A stretch of DNA of 64,000 nt from Virgibacillus_O sediminis (GCF_042643265.1 NZ_JBHRRZ010000001.1:62001-126000), one strand, 5' to 3'; positions 1 through 9,431 are shown, counted from the first letter of the stretch. Made by a program: numbers and translations. Notes: generated by a model from the sequence alone, not told the origin.

Positions 1-2
1 AA

Positions 3-818
3 TTAATTAACCAAGTTCCCGAAGACTCAGATTATGTTATCTTCCCTGAACTTTTTACTGTCGGATTATTAGGCAGCTTTCCGGATCAAGATAATTTGAC
101 TGCTGCTGACTTAATTAAAATTGATGAATACACGTCTCAATATAAAGAATACTTCAGTCAACTGGCAAAGAAACGAGAACAAATAATTATTGCGGGATCA
201 CACTTGGAGCGGCGTGAGGATAAATACTTTAACATTGCTTATATCTTCGATAAAAACGGATCCTATGTCGAGCATAAGAAAACACATATTTTCCCTGCCG
301 AAGCCAATTGGCAAACTTCTGAAGGAGACGAACTGGAAGTATTTTCGATAGGTCCGGCAAAAATAGGTTTAGCAGTTTGCTATGAAGCCGAAATTCCAGA
401 AGTTTCGAGAATACTGAGTAAAAAAGGAGCCGAAATTATTTTTAGTCCCTCTTACACATTCACGGAAGCTGGATTTTGGCGTGTACGTCACTGTGCTCAA
501 GCGCGTGCTATTGAAAATCAAGTGTATTTTGTTCATTGCCCTACCGTTGGTGAACCTGGGGATCCTCTCCCGAACGGATATGGGCGTTCATCGATTCTCA
601 GTCCATGCGACCATGCTTGGACAGCTAATGGTATTGTTGCAGAATCAGAAACAAATACGAACACCCTAGTAACTGGAGTTGTAGATATAGATGACATCTA
701 TGAAAACAGGGAGAACGGTGCAGCAACTACCTTTGTCGATCGAACGCGTCGCGAAGATGTTTATGCGAAGTATGAACCTTTCAACTCTATGAATAATCCT
801 AGTGTGTCACCAAAGTAA
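3..818 (+). CDS. Carbon-nitrogen hydrolase (nitrilase/amidase superfamily), 5' end outside window
   Basis: The reading frame is open from base 3, so the N-terminus lies beyond the window edge. The three expected catalytic residues of the nitrilase superfamily are visible: Glu in IFPELF (about nt 48), Lys in EHKKTHIFP (about nt 270) and Cys in GLAVCYEAEIPE (about nt 380). The family hydrolyses C-N bonds of amides, nitriles or carbamoyl compounds in the cytoplasm; the substrate cannot be told. The C-terminal part, with an HCPTVGEP stretch and SILSPCD, is ordinary for the family. Two dehydrogenases and a transporter follow on the same strand, which suggests a catabolic cluster, though a 170-base gap with a hairpin separates it from the next gene. 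Confidence 0.85.
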   Translation, partial: LINQVPEDSDYVIFPELFTVGLLGSFPDQDNLTAADLIKIDEYTSQYKEYFSQLAKKREQIIIAGSHLERREDKYFNIAYIFDKNGSYVEHKKTHIFPAEANWQTSEGDELEVFSIGPAKIGLAVCYEAEIPEVSRILSKKGAEIIFSPSYTFTEAGFWRVRHCAQARAIENQVYFVHCPTVGEPGDPLPNGYGRSSILSPCDHAWTANGIVAESETNTNTLVTGVVDIDDIYENRENGAATTFVDRTRREDVYAKYEPFNSMNNPSVSPK

Positions 819-872
819 TTTGTGAGAAGTGCAAAATAAGGAATGAGACAGTATTCACATTAGTGTTTATGA

Positions 873-915
873 TATGAGGTAACTTTCCTTATGAGTAATT
901 TGGAGTTACCTCATA
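873..915. other. Imperfect-loop hairpin between nitrilase and SDR genes
   Basis: A 12-bp perfect inverted repeat (TATGAGGTAACT and its complement) encloses about 19 bases. No T-run follows, so it may be an operator or attenuating hairpin rather than a classical terminator. Confidence 0.4.
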
Positions 916-999
916 CATAAAACCAAAGGTGTCGAATTTGGCAATTTATTATAGAAACATTTTAAAACTAATAATTACTCAAAGAGAGTGAGGAGTTTT

Positions 1000-1830
1000 A
1001 TGGGAAAGTTAGAAGGGCAAGTGGCTTTTGTTACAGGAGCAGCTAGAGGGCAAGGTAGACAATTTGCATTGGCTTTAGCAAGAGAAGGAGCGGATGTTGC
1101 TGTTCTGGATCTGGATGCTCAGATAAAGACGGTAGATTACGAACTTCCGGAAGGGAGCGACTTGGACAAAGTTGCCGCGGAAATAGAGCAACTGGACCGA
1201 CGTTCCCTTGCCATAGCAGGTAATGTGACGAAAGAGGAAGACATATCTCGGGCGGTTGATACGATTATTGAGAGGTTTGGTCATATTGATATCGTAGTTC
1301 CGAACGCGGGGATTGTATCTTATGGCCAAGTGTGGGAACTAGACGAGAAGACTTTCGATCAAATGATTGATGTAAATTTGAAAGGAACCTGGCTTACGTG
1401 TAAATACGTGGCGCCACACATGATTGAAAGAAAGAAAGGCAAGATTGTTTGTATATCTTCGATTTATGGAGTTCATTCAGCACCATTGGTTAGTCATTAC
1501 AGTGCTTCTAAACATGGGGTGCTGGGGCTTGTACGTTCCATGGCGATTGAATTAGGAGAATACAACATAAACGTGAATGCTATTTGTCCAACCGCCATAG
1601 ATACACCAATGATGAACAATCAAGCGACCTTTGATCGAATGGCGGGAGGGAAGGCAGGAGGAACCAGAGATCACGCTAATAAAGAATTTGAAAAACGTCA
1701 GCTTCTACCTGACATTGGATATCTTCCTGATGATGCCTGTGTTGGATCATTACTCTTTTTAGCTTCAGAGGATTCTAAATATGTTACAGGTATCCCTATC
1801 CCAGTGGATGCTGGTTTCCTGACTTCTTAA
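1000..1830 (+). CDS. Short-chain dehydrogenase/reductase, mycofactocin-SDR-like
   Basis: A classical SDR of 276 residues: TGAARGQG cofactor motif at residues 12-19, PNAG at 101-104, catalytic Ser153/154, Tyr167 and Lys171 (YSASK). The TGAARGQG motif and the insertion around residues 40-60 resemble the subfamily that includes mycofactocin-coupled SDRs, but no mycofactocin biosynthesis gene is visible here, so ordinary NAD(P) use is equally possible. The ATG at 1000 has GTGAGGAG just upstream; an in-frame GTG at 988 would place this site inside the gene and is less likely. Predicted to oxidise an alcohol or reduce a carbonyl in the cytoplasm, probably in the same pathway as the flanking hydrolase and second SDR. 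Confidence 0.88.
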   Translation: MGKLEGQVAFVTGAARGQGRQFALALAREGADVAVLDLDAQIKTVDYELPEGSDLDKVAAEIEQLDRRSLAIAGNVTKEEDISRAVDTIIERFGHIDIVVPNAGIVSYGQVWELDEKTFDQMIDVNLKGTWLTCKYVAPHMIERKKGKIVCISSIYGVHSAPLVSHYSASKHGVLGLVRSMAIELGEYNINVNAICPTAIDTPMMNNQATFDRMAGGKAGGTRDHANKEFEKRQLLPDIGYLPDDACVGSLLFLASEDSKYVTGIPIPVDAGFLTS

Positions 1831-1921
1831 CGTCTGGTACGACTACTCAGAGGGTGCATGTGATGAAGAAAATGATCTGTTATTCAACTAATGATAACGG
1901 TATTGTATGGGAGGTCGATCC

Positions 1922-2554
1922 ATGGAGCGAAATCGCATAAGAATCGGGGATCCAGGTCCAGCTCTAACTTTTATTTTTACAATGCTTACGATGTGTATAT
2001 GGGGTGTATACGCTGGGATTTATACCGGACCTACTAGTCTAGCCGTAGGGTTGGTCCAATTAGCCTGTTTCCTTCCCTATTTAATTTGTTCTATATTGTT
2101 TTATTTGCGTGAGGACACTATGATGGGATCGATATGTTTAATATTTGCAGTTTTGTTTGGTGGGGTTGGAGGTTTTTTAAGTATAGCTGAAGGGTTGTCT
2201 CACCTTTACGGATTTGAAATGAGTTCTCAACTCAGTGCCATTCCATTTTTTTGGGGGGCAGTATCCTTGCTTCCACTCTTGCTATCCATTCGAAAAACCG
2301 CAAGCGCTATTTCGTTTTTATGCTTTTCAGGTGTTGTGGTTTTTTTGACACTTATAACGTTAGTGTCCTTTGGAATCTTATCAGAAGCGGCTAATGTGGC
2401 AATCAAATGGATATGTTTGTTTGTTGCTGTTAGTGGATTATATACATTTGTCAACTCATTACTGCGAATTGGTGGATCCAGAACAATGCCCGAAGGGAAG
2501 CCATTATTTAAAGAAAAATTAGAGCCAATCCACAAAACTTTTGATGCACGATAA
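1922..2554 (+). CDS. Small multi-pass membrane protein of unknown function
   Basis: About 210 residues with five to six hydrophobic segments (first at roughly residues 10-30, last near 160-185) and a basic, hydrophilic C-terminus. The ATG at 1922 follows GGGAGGT at ideal spacing; an upstream in-frame ATG at 1907 overlaps that site. It sits between two SDR genes in a probable operon. I do not recognise the family. A membrane partner for uptake of the cluster's substrate is possible, but that is inference from position only. Confidence 0.7.
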   Translation: MERNRIRIGDPGPALTFIFTMLTMCIWGVYAGIYTGPTSLAVGLVQLACFLPYLICSILFYLREDTMMGSICLIFAVLFGGVGGFLSIAEGLSHLYGFEMSSQLSAIPFFWGAVSLLPLLLSIRKTASAISFLCFSGVVVFLTLITLVSFGILSEAANVAIKWICLFVAVSGLYTFVNSLLRIGGSRTMPEGKPLFKEKLEPIHKTFDAR

Positions 2555-2628
2555 AAAACAGGGGCAAGCGGATGGCGGATGATAAAACAGATTTGAGGAG
2601 CTATTTATTCAGGAATGGAGGGGGCACC

Positions 2629-3354
2629 ATGAACAGATTGTCAGAGAAAGTAGTCATAATAACTGGTGCAGCTAGTGGCATGGGAGAAACGCATGCAAAT
2701 TTATTTGTAAAAGAAGGAGCAAAAGTCGTACTAACTGATATCAATGAAGAACAAGGCCGAAGAGTAGCAGAGAAACTTGGAGAGAATGCACTTTTTGTCA
2801 AACACGATGTAGCTGATAAAGAAGATTGGAATGTTGTAGTAGAGAAGGCGGAAAAAGCCTTTGGACCAATCACAGGACTTGTGAATAATGCTGGAATAGT
2901 TGGGTCGAATGATACACCCTTGGAAGACTTGGAGGATGAGGATTTTTATAAGGTTGTTGCTATTAATCAGTATAGTGTTTTTAAAGGAATGCAAACGGTA
3001 GTTAAATCTATGAAAAAAAATAACGGTGGATCGATTGTAAATATTTCCTCTACTGCAGGTTTAGTTGGATCTGTGAATGTCGCTCCGTATGTGACAACGA
3101 AATTTGCGGTCACAGGCATAACTAAAGCTGCTGCACTAGAATTTGCTGACTACAATATAAGGGTTAATTCGGTTCACCCTGGGGGAATTAACACGAACAT
3201 AGAGGTGTTTGATGCTGTGAAAAAGGCTACTCCGTTAGGACGTATTGCAGAGCCTGAAGAAGTATCGTATTTAGTTTTATATTTGATCTCAGATGAATCA
3301 ACATTTTCAACTGGTTCGGAATTTATTGTGGACGGCGGATTCACTGCTCAATAA
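2629..3354 (+). CDS. Short-chain dehydrogenase/reductase (hydroxysteroid or cyclic-alcohol dehydrogenase-like)
   Basis: About 241 residues, the usual SDR length. Motifs: TGAASGMG at residues 12-19, NNAG 86-89, Ser140/141 (NISSTAG), Tyr154 and Lys158 (YVTTK), and a C-terminal VDGGFT. Asp37 after the second beta strand favours NAD(H). The ATG at 2629 is preceded by GGAGGGGG; the longer open frame from 2572 lacks a comparable site. It is the last gene before a strong terminator, closing the group that starts at the nitrilase. The substrate is unknown; secondary alcohols or cyclic ketones are typical for close subfamilies. Confidence 0.88.
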   Translation: MNRLSEKVVIITGAASGMGETHANLFVKEGAKVVLTDINEEQGRRVAEKLGENALFVKHDVADKEDWNVVVEKAEKAFGPITGLVNNAGIVGSNDTPLEDLEDEDFYKVVAINQYSVFKGMQTVVKSMKKNNGGSIVNISSTAGLVGSVNVAPYVTTKFAVTGITKAAALEFADYNIRVNSVHPGGINTNIEVFDAVKKATPLGRIAEPEEVSYLVLYLISDESTFSTGSEFIVDGGFTAQ

Positions 3355-3423
3355 CTTCAAATATACAAGTGTTGTTATTTAAGAGAACGTGGTGTGGAAT
3401 AACTAGAGATTTAGATAGTAGCT

Positions 3424-3479
3424 AAATAAAATGAAGGCGTTTTGATTAAAATTTTTTTCAAAACGCCTTCATTTTATTT
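3424..3479. terminator. Strong intrinsic terminator
   Basis: A 22-bp perfect stem (AAATAAAATGAAGGCGTTTTGA and complement) with a 12-base loop and T-rich 3' arm. It closes the SDR operon and separates it from the two-component system. Confidence 0.85.
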
Positions 3480-3504
3480 CATAGAGTGAACGATTGCTCA
3501 GGAT

Positions 3505-3523
3505 TGATATAATAACGTATTAT
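3505..3523 (+). promoter_or_regulatory. Candidate extended -10 promoter with overlapping dyad upstream of the histidine kinase
   Basis: TGATATAAT at 3505-3513 fits an extended -10 element. It overlaps an inverted repeat ATAATA-ACG-TATTAT (3509-3523), a plausible operator. No convincing -35 box is seen, as is usual for extended -10 promoters. Confidence 0.4.
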
Positions 3524-3531
3524 TTAGATAG

Positions 3532-4962
3532 ATGGAAGCGTTTAATGAAAGGGTGATGAAGCTGTTTATTAGTATAAAATATAAATATATTATTCTTTAT
3601 TTTTTTATGACTATCATTCCTCTTATTATACTCATTGTATTAATTTTTCAAGTGGCATCTTATAGGTTCCACAATAATATTGTGGATTCAAACTTGCAGT
3701 TATTAGAACTGGTTAGTAATTCAAATACATATGGAGAAGAATATGAAACAGACCGGAGTACTAAAGAGTTATTTGCATTATTAATAGAGGGGGTTGAACT
3801 GAATGGGCAGGTTTTTTCTGTCATAGATGATGAAGGAAGAAAAGTATTTTCTACAGAAAATCACAGTATTAATGCAAAGACACTAATGGAGAACATCCAA
3901 GAAAGAAAAGTTACGTCAGAAAATAAAGGGTCAGTTCCATTATCTAACAATGATAAATACGCCTCTGTTTCTTATTATCAAGATAGCAGTTTGGATTATT
4001 ACTATATTCTCTTTACACCAAAAGAAAACAAAAATGTATTTCTGACTAAAGAATTGATTATAATTTTAATCGCTGTAGGAGTCATTAGTGTTTTTTCCAT
4101 TATTATGATTTCCTTTCATTTAACTAGACCAATTAGAAGGCTTTCGAAGGATATGACCAAAAAAAATATTTCTTTCTCTGATGAAGTAATTATGAAAGAT
4201 GAAATCTGGGCAATTTCGATTCAATTAAATAAAGTATTTCATGAATTGAAAGAGCAAATCGATAAGGGGTATCAGCTTGAAATAAGAAAAAATAAAGCCC
4301 AATTTCTTGCTTTGCAATCACAAATAAATCCTCATTTTCTCTATAACACCTTAGGAACAATTAATTCAATTGCGCTTGTGGAAAATGTCCCACTTATCGC
4401 TAAGATAACAAAGTCGTTATCCGAAATGTTTCGCTATAATTCATTGCAGGATAAGGAAAGTGTGCTATTAAAAGAAGAATTATCACATATACAAAATTAT
4501 TTGCAAGTGCAACTCATCAGATTTGATGGAATGATCAAGGAAGAGACGAAAATAGAGAAAGCGATTTTAGAGTGTAAAACAATTAAGTTTATGCTTCAGC
4601 CAATAATTGAGAATTGTTTTGAGCATGCTTTCAAAGATATAGAAGGGCAAGGAGTGATTAGAATAGTAGGGTATAGGAAAGGGGAGACCGTAATAATTAC
4701 CGTGGAAGACAATGGTCCAGGGATCAAGACAGAACGGTTGAACGAAATGAATGAATTATTTAAAGAAGCTTCCCCTTCTATAGAAAAAGAACAAAGCAAT
4801 GGTATCGGGCTTTTAAATATAAACACTCGAATTAAATTGGCGTTCGGGGAAGAATACGGACTGTCGTTTCATTCGCTTCAACCCAGAGGCCTTCGTGTAA
4901 AGATTACCTTACCTTTTGTAAGAGAGGATGGGGATTTAAATGTTACGACTTATGATAATTGA
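3532..4962 (+). CDS. YesM-type sensor histidine kinase
   Basis: A 476-residue membrane kinase: TM1 about residues 18-40, an extracellular sensing region to about 173, TM2 about 174-196, a HAMP-like linker, then the His_kinase domain with phospho-acceptor His268 in QINPHFLYNTLG. The ATPase domain shows ENCFEHAF, VEDNGPGI and SNGIGLLNI. This is the Bacillus YesM/LytS-like class, which usually senses sugars or small metabolites. The start at 3532 lacks a clear ribosome site; ATG 3556 is an alternative. The gene overlaps the response regulator by 23 bases, so the two are translationally coupled, and an MFS transporter follows. The pair probably regulates that transporter and perhaps the upstream catabolic genes. 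Confidence 0.93.
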   Translation: MEAFNERVMKLFISIKYKYIILYFFMTIIPLIILIVLIFQVASYRFHNNIVDSNLQLLELVSNSNTYGEEYETDRSTKELFALLIEGVELNGQVFSVIDDEGRKVFSTENHSINAKTLMENIQERKVTSENKGSVPLSNNDKYASVSYYQDSSLDYYYILFTPKENKNVFLTKELIIILIAVGVISVFSIIMISFHLTRPIRRLSKDMTKKNISFSDEVIMKDEIWAISIQLNKVFHELKEQIDKGYQLEIRKNKAQFLALQSQINPHFLYNTLGTINSIALVENVPLIAKITKSLSEMFRYNSLQDKESVLLKEELSHIQNYLQVQLIRFDGMIKEETKIEKAILECKTIKFMLQPIIENCFEHAFKDIEGQGVIRIVGYRKGETVIITVEDNGPGIKTERLNEMNELFKEASPSIEKEQSNGIGLLNINTRIKLAFGEEYGLSFHSLQPRGLRVKITLPFVREDGDLNVTTYDN

Positions 4963-6373
4963 AGATGAATTATGGATGAGAAGAGGATTAGAAAAAATCT
5001 TAGATTGGAATCAATTAAATATACAACTCGTTTCGAGTGCAAGAAGTGGACAAGAGGCTTTGGAGTTAATGGAGGAAAGCGCGCCAGATATCATTATAAC
5101 TGATATAAAAATGCCTAAAATAGATGGGTTTGGCATGTTGAATAAAATTTCAGAAGTTCTTGAACAGTTACCGAAAATTATAATTATATCGGGGTACGAC
5201 GATTTTAATTATGCAAAAAAAGCAATACGACATGGGGTAGTTGATTACATGTTGAAGCCAGTCGATCCAGAGGAATTAAAAGAAACAATTATTAGAAGCA
5301 AAGACTTGATTAGACGTGAAGAAGAAGAGTCGCAAAAATTAACCAATTTAGAACTGAAAAATGCTGTTCACGAGATTCTGGCTTTTCATTCAAATTATTC
5401 TAATTCTGAGTCACTTCCCTCTCCCTTTTATTTTCATGTGATTTTTTCATCAGAACCACTTCATGAGTCTCTTGAAAAAATAAATAACAAAAAAATGTAT
5501 TATGTATCCTTGGTTATTGGCGGACATTATTTGACTATGATGGGGTTTATCCAAAAAGACGCTTTGTCTTCTTATAGGGAAAATCATTTAGCAAAAATAC
5601 AAAAGCACCAAGCTGTTGGTGTTAGTGATATGAAATCAAACATCAATGACAACTTTTTAGTTGCCTATAAAGAAGCGGAACAAGCGTTTCAAGCGACTTA
5701 TTACCAAAATATGGAGTATCATAATGTAAGAGAACTAACAACCATCCTTTCGAGGGAAGAAGAAACAAACATTTTAACATCTCTTCAAAAGGGGGATAAA
5801 AGAACAGTTGATAGAGTCATCGATAATCTATTAAAAAAACATGAGCAATTAGAACAAAAATGTATTATTCTGTTTCAGCTATATCTGCTCTTATCTAGAT
5901 ATTTAACACCTGAGCAAATATCATCATCAAATCAGAGTATGTTTTTCTATAAATTAAGATATGTTTATACGTTAGAAGATCTCAACGATGTCTATTCAAC
6001 AGCAGTTGATCCTCTTATAAAGAAACTTATACAAAACTTCAAACCATCAAAAACAAGTTATATCGTAAAGGCGAAAGAATATATTGGAGCTCATTATAAT
6101 GAGGCTGCATTGTCATTAGATCGAGTTGCAGCGCACTTGAACCTCTCACCGGCTTATTTAAGTTTTATCTTTAAAAAAGAAACAGGGATGAACTTTACCT
6201 CGCATGTGACACGGAGAAGAGTAGAAGTTGCTAAAGAGTACCTTATAAATTCACAATCTCCTATATATGAAATAAGTGACAAAGTTGGTTATAACGATAC
6301 AAAATATTTTTTGAGAGTGTTTAAAAAAGAAACCGGTTTCACCCCGAATCGTTATCGAGAGCTATACAAATGA
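4940..6373 (+). CDS. YesN-type response regulator (REC plus AraC-type HTH)
   Basis: A 477-residue protein: receiver domain at residues 1-120 with acidic pocket (IIEDE), phospho-acceptor Asp55 in ITDIKMP and conserved Lys in MLKPVD; a poorly conserved middle region; and a C-terminal AraC/XylS double helix-turn-helix (about 375-477) with typical FKKETG and FTPNRYRE segments. It overlaps the kinase gene and has GAGGATGGGG upstream of ATG 4940. Phosphorylated REC-AraC regulators of this class activate adjacent transport and catabolic operons. The MFS gene begins 15 bases after its stop, so it is likely part of the same transcript. Confidence 0.93.
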   Translation: MLRLMIIEDELWMRRGLEKILDWNQLNIQLVSSARSGQEALELMEESAPDIIITDIKMPKIDGFGMLNKISEVLEQLPKIIIISGYDDFNYAKKAIRHGVVDYMLKPVDPEELKETIIRSKDLIRREEEESQKLTNLELKNAVHEILAFHSNYSNSESLPSPFYFHVIFSSEPLHESLEKINNKKMYYVSLVIGGHYLTMMGFIQKDALSSYRENHLAKIQKHQAVGVSDMKSNINDNFLVAYKEAEQAFQATYYQNMEYHNVRELTTILSREEETNILTSLQKGDKRTVDRVIDNLLKKHEQLEQKCIILFQLYLLLSRYLTPEQISSSNQSMFFYKLRYVYTLEDLNDVYSTAVDPLIKKLIQNFKPSKTSYIVKAKEYIGAHYNEAALSLDRVAAHLNLSPAYLSFIFKKETGMNFTSHVTRRRVEVAKEYLINSQSPIYEISDKVGYNDTKYFLRVFKKETGFTPNRYRELYK

Positions 6374-6388
6374 AAGGGGAGAGAAAAT

Positions 6389-7648
6389 ATGGAGAAGTCA
6401 GAGGGTTTGAAAGGATACCATCTACTTTTAGCATTTATTACTTTTTTAGGTTGGATGATCTCAGCAATGGATGCTTCGTTATTTTTCTTTTTAGGGCCTT
6501 ATCTGATGGACCAATTCAATTTTGGTTTTCAAACCTTTGGTTTTATTGTAGGAGGTGGGTTCTTACTAGCAGTTATTTTCAGCTTGGTTATCGGCCCTGT
6601 GATGGATTTTGTAGGACGAAAATTAATGTTTCAATGGGTGCTTGTTTTTGTAACAATCGGCACGTTTTTAAGTGGTCTAGCTTGGGATTTTACGTCGTTG
6701 GTCGTTTTTAGGTTGATTGCTACGGGGAGTGCTTTCGCTGAATATGCAGTAGGTGCAACCATTTTAATCGAGTCCATACCAAAAAAGCACCGTGGGTGGT
6801 TAATTGGAATGATGGCATCTGGATGGCCAGCAGGGACAGCGCTTGCGGGGGGGATCACACTGTTTTCAGTTCCATCATTGGGGTGGCGAAGCTCATTTTT
6901 TATTGCTGCGATTCCAGCATTTATAATTATCGTAATCAGATTATTTGTGGAAGAGTCGGATCAATTTAAGAAAGAGCCTGAAAATCATACAGTTTCATTT
7001 GTTTTTCAAGAGAGGGTAACTTTTAGAGACTTCGTATCTACCCTTAATCATACATTCCATTCCCTTTATAAAAAGCTCTTAAGTGGGACCAATTTATATA
7101 ATAGTGCACTCGTTTGGATATATATCAACTCATCTGTATTCTCCTATAGTTTGTTACTATGGTTTGCACCTTACTGGATGCAAGATGCTTTTGGTCTTGG
7201 GTTGACTCAAATAATATATTTTACCATTGTGGGGAGTGTAATTAGTATTTTTGGTTACATTTGCTGTGGATGGCTCGGAGATTACATCGGAATCCGTAAA
7301 ACCAACTTTATTTTTATCTTAGTAGCCATTTCACTGATAATTTGGATGAATCATTTTTCTGAGGAACTTTTTTCTTTTCTAGTGGGATACTTTTTATGGA
7401 ACTTTTTTGGAGCTGGGATATGGGGGATTATCCCAAGGCTATTTACAGAAAAATTCCATACTAATATACGCGGTACGGCAGCTTCTATAAACTCAGCATC
7501 TTGTTGGTTCGGGTGGGCCATTATTAGTATATTTTCACCTTTAGCACTTGAATATATAGGCTACCATATCGTAATTTATCTTTCAGTAATAATCTTTTTA
7601 CCGATAGCTCTTATTACCAATTGGGTTATGACAAGAAGTCCTTCATAA
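6389..7648 (+). CDS. MFS transporter, organic-acid/H+ symporter-like
   Basis: A 419-residue protein with 12 predicted membrane helices. Major-facilitator signatures: loop 2-3 motif GPVMDFVGRK (about residues 70-79) and its second-half counterpart GWLGDYIGIRK; an Asp in the first helix (SAMDASLFFF) as in aromatic and carboxylic acid symporters. RBS AAAGGGGAGAG lies before ATG 6389. It is transcribed with the two-component system, suggesting import of the sensed compound. The exact substrate is unknown; an aromatic or short-chain carboxylate is a reasonable guess. Confidence 0.88.
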   Translation: MEKSEGLKGYHLLLAFITFLGWMISAMDASLFFFLGPYLMDQFNFGFQTFGFIVGGGFLLAVIFSLVIGPVMDFVGRKLMFQWVLVFVTIGTFLSGLAWDFTSLVVFRLIATGSAFAEYAVGATILIESIPKKHRGWLIGMMASGWPAGTALAGGITLFSVPSLGWRSSFFIAAIPAFIIIVIRLFVEESDQFKKEPENHTVSFVFQERVTFRDFVSTLNHTFHSLYKKLLSGTNLYNSALVWIYINSSVFSYSLLLWFAPYWMQDAFGLGLTQIIYFTIVGSVISIFGYICCGWLGDYIGIRKTNFIFILVAISLIIWMNHFSEELFSFLVGYFLWNFFGAGIWGIIPRLFTEKFHTNIRGTAASINSASCWFGWAIISIFSPLALEYIGYHIVIYLSVIIFLPIALITNWVMTRSPS

Positions 7649-7824
7649 GTATTACTAAAGTTACCCTGAAACTGAAAAGTTTTCAGCACAAAAAGAACCA
7701 TATACGTTTTCCATGTATGGCCCTCACTATATAAGACTTATACTGTGCAACAAAGGTCTTCACTTCTATTGACTTTAAGAAATAATGTACTAAGTTAAGT
7801 TAACGAGAAGGTTTAATAATAGTA

Positions 7825-7860
7825 GCCCTTCTTCATTAACCAAAGAGGTAGGGCCTTTTT
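7825..7860 (+). terminator. Probable intrinsic terminator
   Basis: GCCCT-TCTT pairs with AAGA-(GGT bulge)-AGGGC and is followed by CTTTTTATTT. It could end the kinase-regulator-transporter transcript, about 180 bases after the MFS stop. Confidence 0.55.
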
Positions 7861-7918
7861 ATTTAAATGATGTTTAAGATTGTTTTGTGTGGCCTTACGC
7901 AATCTGCTTTTTCTGTAG

Positions 7919-8032
7919 CAAGAAGAGTTAATCCAAGATAAAGATGTTATTTACGTTTTTGCGACAGTATACGGTGTATCAACACGGGAAAATTCCCGGG
8001 GGCAAATCGAAGAATTCACCCAAGTCACATAA
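7919..8032 (+). pseudogene. Short coding remnant, C-terminal fragment
   Basis: A 37-codon frame ending in TAA, reading QEELIQDKDVIYVFATVYGV and onwards, preceded directly by an in-frame stop and without any start codon or ribosome site. Its amino-acid composition looks protein-like. The parent family is not recognised. It sits in a decayed region. Confidence 0.25.
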
Positions 8033-8738
8033 AGGAAGGAATTGAGCAGCCGTATTTGTGATTAGTTATAAAAGAGGAGACTACACAATAAACAGAAAGT
8101 TTTATTCAGCAAACTGAGATACCCTCATGTTAAAGTGCGAAAAAAAGAATTTTCTTATATATGTCGTTAAATGATTTCCCGAAATGAAACTATTTTTGAA
8201 CCTAGTATGTGTAGAAATGAAGGTGAAGTCATAAAAATAATATTGTGGAAATCAATAATAAACCCTATTGTGAAAGGATTTGTATATAAGGATATTATTT
8301 GCGAAAGGTTGTAAACTCATGGGCGGCATGATGTAAGTCATACAGCCAAGTTGTTCTAAAATCATCAATCCTAAGCGAGACTGTAGCATTTGATAATAAT
8401 GATATATGATAGGATGAGCATCTAAATGGTTATGTTTATTCTGAAGAGGAGAAGTAGCAATTACTCACACAAAACTAGATCGTTTGAGATTCATCTAACG
8501 AGGATAAAGTTGGAATCTGGTAAAGATCCTTGAACTCATAAGGGATAACTTAATTCACCCCCAGAGCACCCCCCAAAACACCCCCAAAAGTTTGATAAGC
8601 ATTAAAAATAAATGAAAAAAGTCTTGCTCAAAATCCTTTTATATCAAGGTTTTTGAAGTAAATTGAAACCAATTATCCCTGTGGTACAGATTCCGGACTA
8701 CTGTACACCCTTGGGAAAGAGAGCAGTATCTAACTAGT

Positions 8739-8931
8739 TACTAAGCCTAATATGCCGGAAATTAGGCGAAGAGGCGATAGGCAGTAGGTCAGATGAGTGC
8801 TACCGCCCTTTAAAATTCCAAAAAAATAATATTCTAAAATACTGTCCAGTAAACTGGGCAGTATTTTGTTGTTCTATTTTCTATGATACATAAGAGTAAA
8901 TAAAATTGTTACCTGGTAACTGCCATGTCTT
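8739..8931 (+). repeat. Dispersed repeat, copy 1
   Basis: Closely matches 38117-38297 on the same strand, with a few substitutions and small indels (for example an extra AAG and an extra TATT in copy 2, and about ten bases missing near its 3' end). The shared unit contains a hairpin terminator. No open frame runs through it and no terminal inverted repeats were recognised, so it is a non-coding dispersed element or part of a lost larger duplication. Confidence 0.85.
8836..8867 (+). terminator. Terminator-like hairpin inside the repeat
   Basis: AAAATACTGTCC pairs with GGGCAGTATTTT around an eight-base loop, with the T-rich arm at the 3' side. The same hairpin occurs in the second repeat copy. 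Confidence 0.6.
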
Positions 8932-9037
8932 AAACGCTCTTGAATATGCAGGGGACGGTGACGACCCCAGCCGGCATGGCTTTATCATTAAGGAGACCGG
9001 TGCTATTTTTATGTCGGATGATAGACTAAATGCCTAA
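8906..9037 (+). pseudogene. Coding remnant (unknown family)
   Basis: A 43-residue frame beginning at TTG without ribosome site and ending in TAA, containing GNCHVLNALEYAGDGDD and HGFIIKETGAIFMSDD. Its composition is clearly protein-like. It starts right at the end of repeat copy 1. The family is not recognised; a trimmed piece of a mobile-element gene is possible. Confidence 0.3.
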
Positions 9038-9218
9038 TGCTCAGGTGTACAGGATAATTATCGACGCAGCTACTTCCATATCGGTTATCTAAGTTCGTGG
9101 CATTATGACTTCTTTTGTCGAAACTATTGCCTAAATGATGGAAAGTTGGCATAATCAATTTCGTTGAGTCTCCAAACGAAAGGCCTATTCAAGATTAATG
9201 AAAGAGGAGAAATGAATC

Positions 9219-9413
9219 ATGGGGCAAGTGATCGAACCAGTGGAAATGGACCTGCCTGCACTACTTAAGAAAAAGAAACAGGAAATGATTCAACTTGGCT
9301 TGGCGTATGGATTGGCAAATCCGAAGACAGTCGAATGCAGCCAACAATTGGACAACCTCCTGAACCGATTCCAACACGGAGAACTTTACTGGAAACAACA
9401 TATACAAAACTAG
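9219..9413 (+). CDS. Spo0E-like aspartyl-phosphate phosphatase
   Basis: A 64-residue protein with the Spo0E family pattern: an N-terminal helix (LLKKKKQEMIQLGLAYGL) and the signature SQQLDNLL, part of the SQxLD motif that contacts the phosphorylated response regulator. Family members (Spo0E, YisI, YnzD) dephosphorylate Spo0A~P in the cytoplasm and delay sporulation. The start at ATG 9219 has AGAGGAGA upstream and the gene ends in a hairpin terminator. It is intact although surrounded by decayed DNA. Small Spo0E paralogues are common in Bacillaceae, and the particular response regulator targeted here cannot be told. Confidence 0.85.
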   Translation: MGQVIEPVEMDLPALLKKKKQEMIQLGLAYGLANPKTVECSQQLDNLLNRFQHGELYWKQHIQN

Positions 9414-9431
9414 AAAAGGTAAATGACTCTG

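Larger units (their letters stand above)
7861..9218. other. Gene-poor decayed region
   Basis: No intact gene is visible over about 1.35 kb. It holds coding remnants (7919-8032, 8906-9037), a repeat shared with 38.1 kb (8739-8931) and a C-rich stretch with three runs of five or six C between about 8560 and 8587. The rest shows nothing recognisable. With the adjacent broken conjugation gene this looks like the residue of an integrated element. Confidence 0.5.

Noticed and set aside
8555..8590. Possible G-quadruplex or i-motif (runs of five or six C)
   Set aside because: Only three runs are present, and a stable four-run structure needs four; no gene depends on it.
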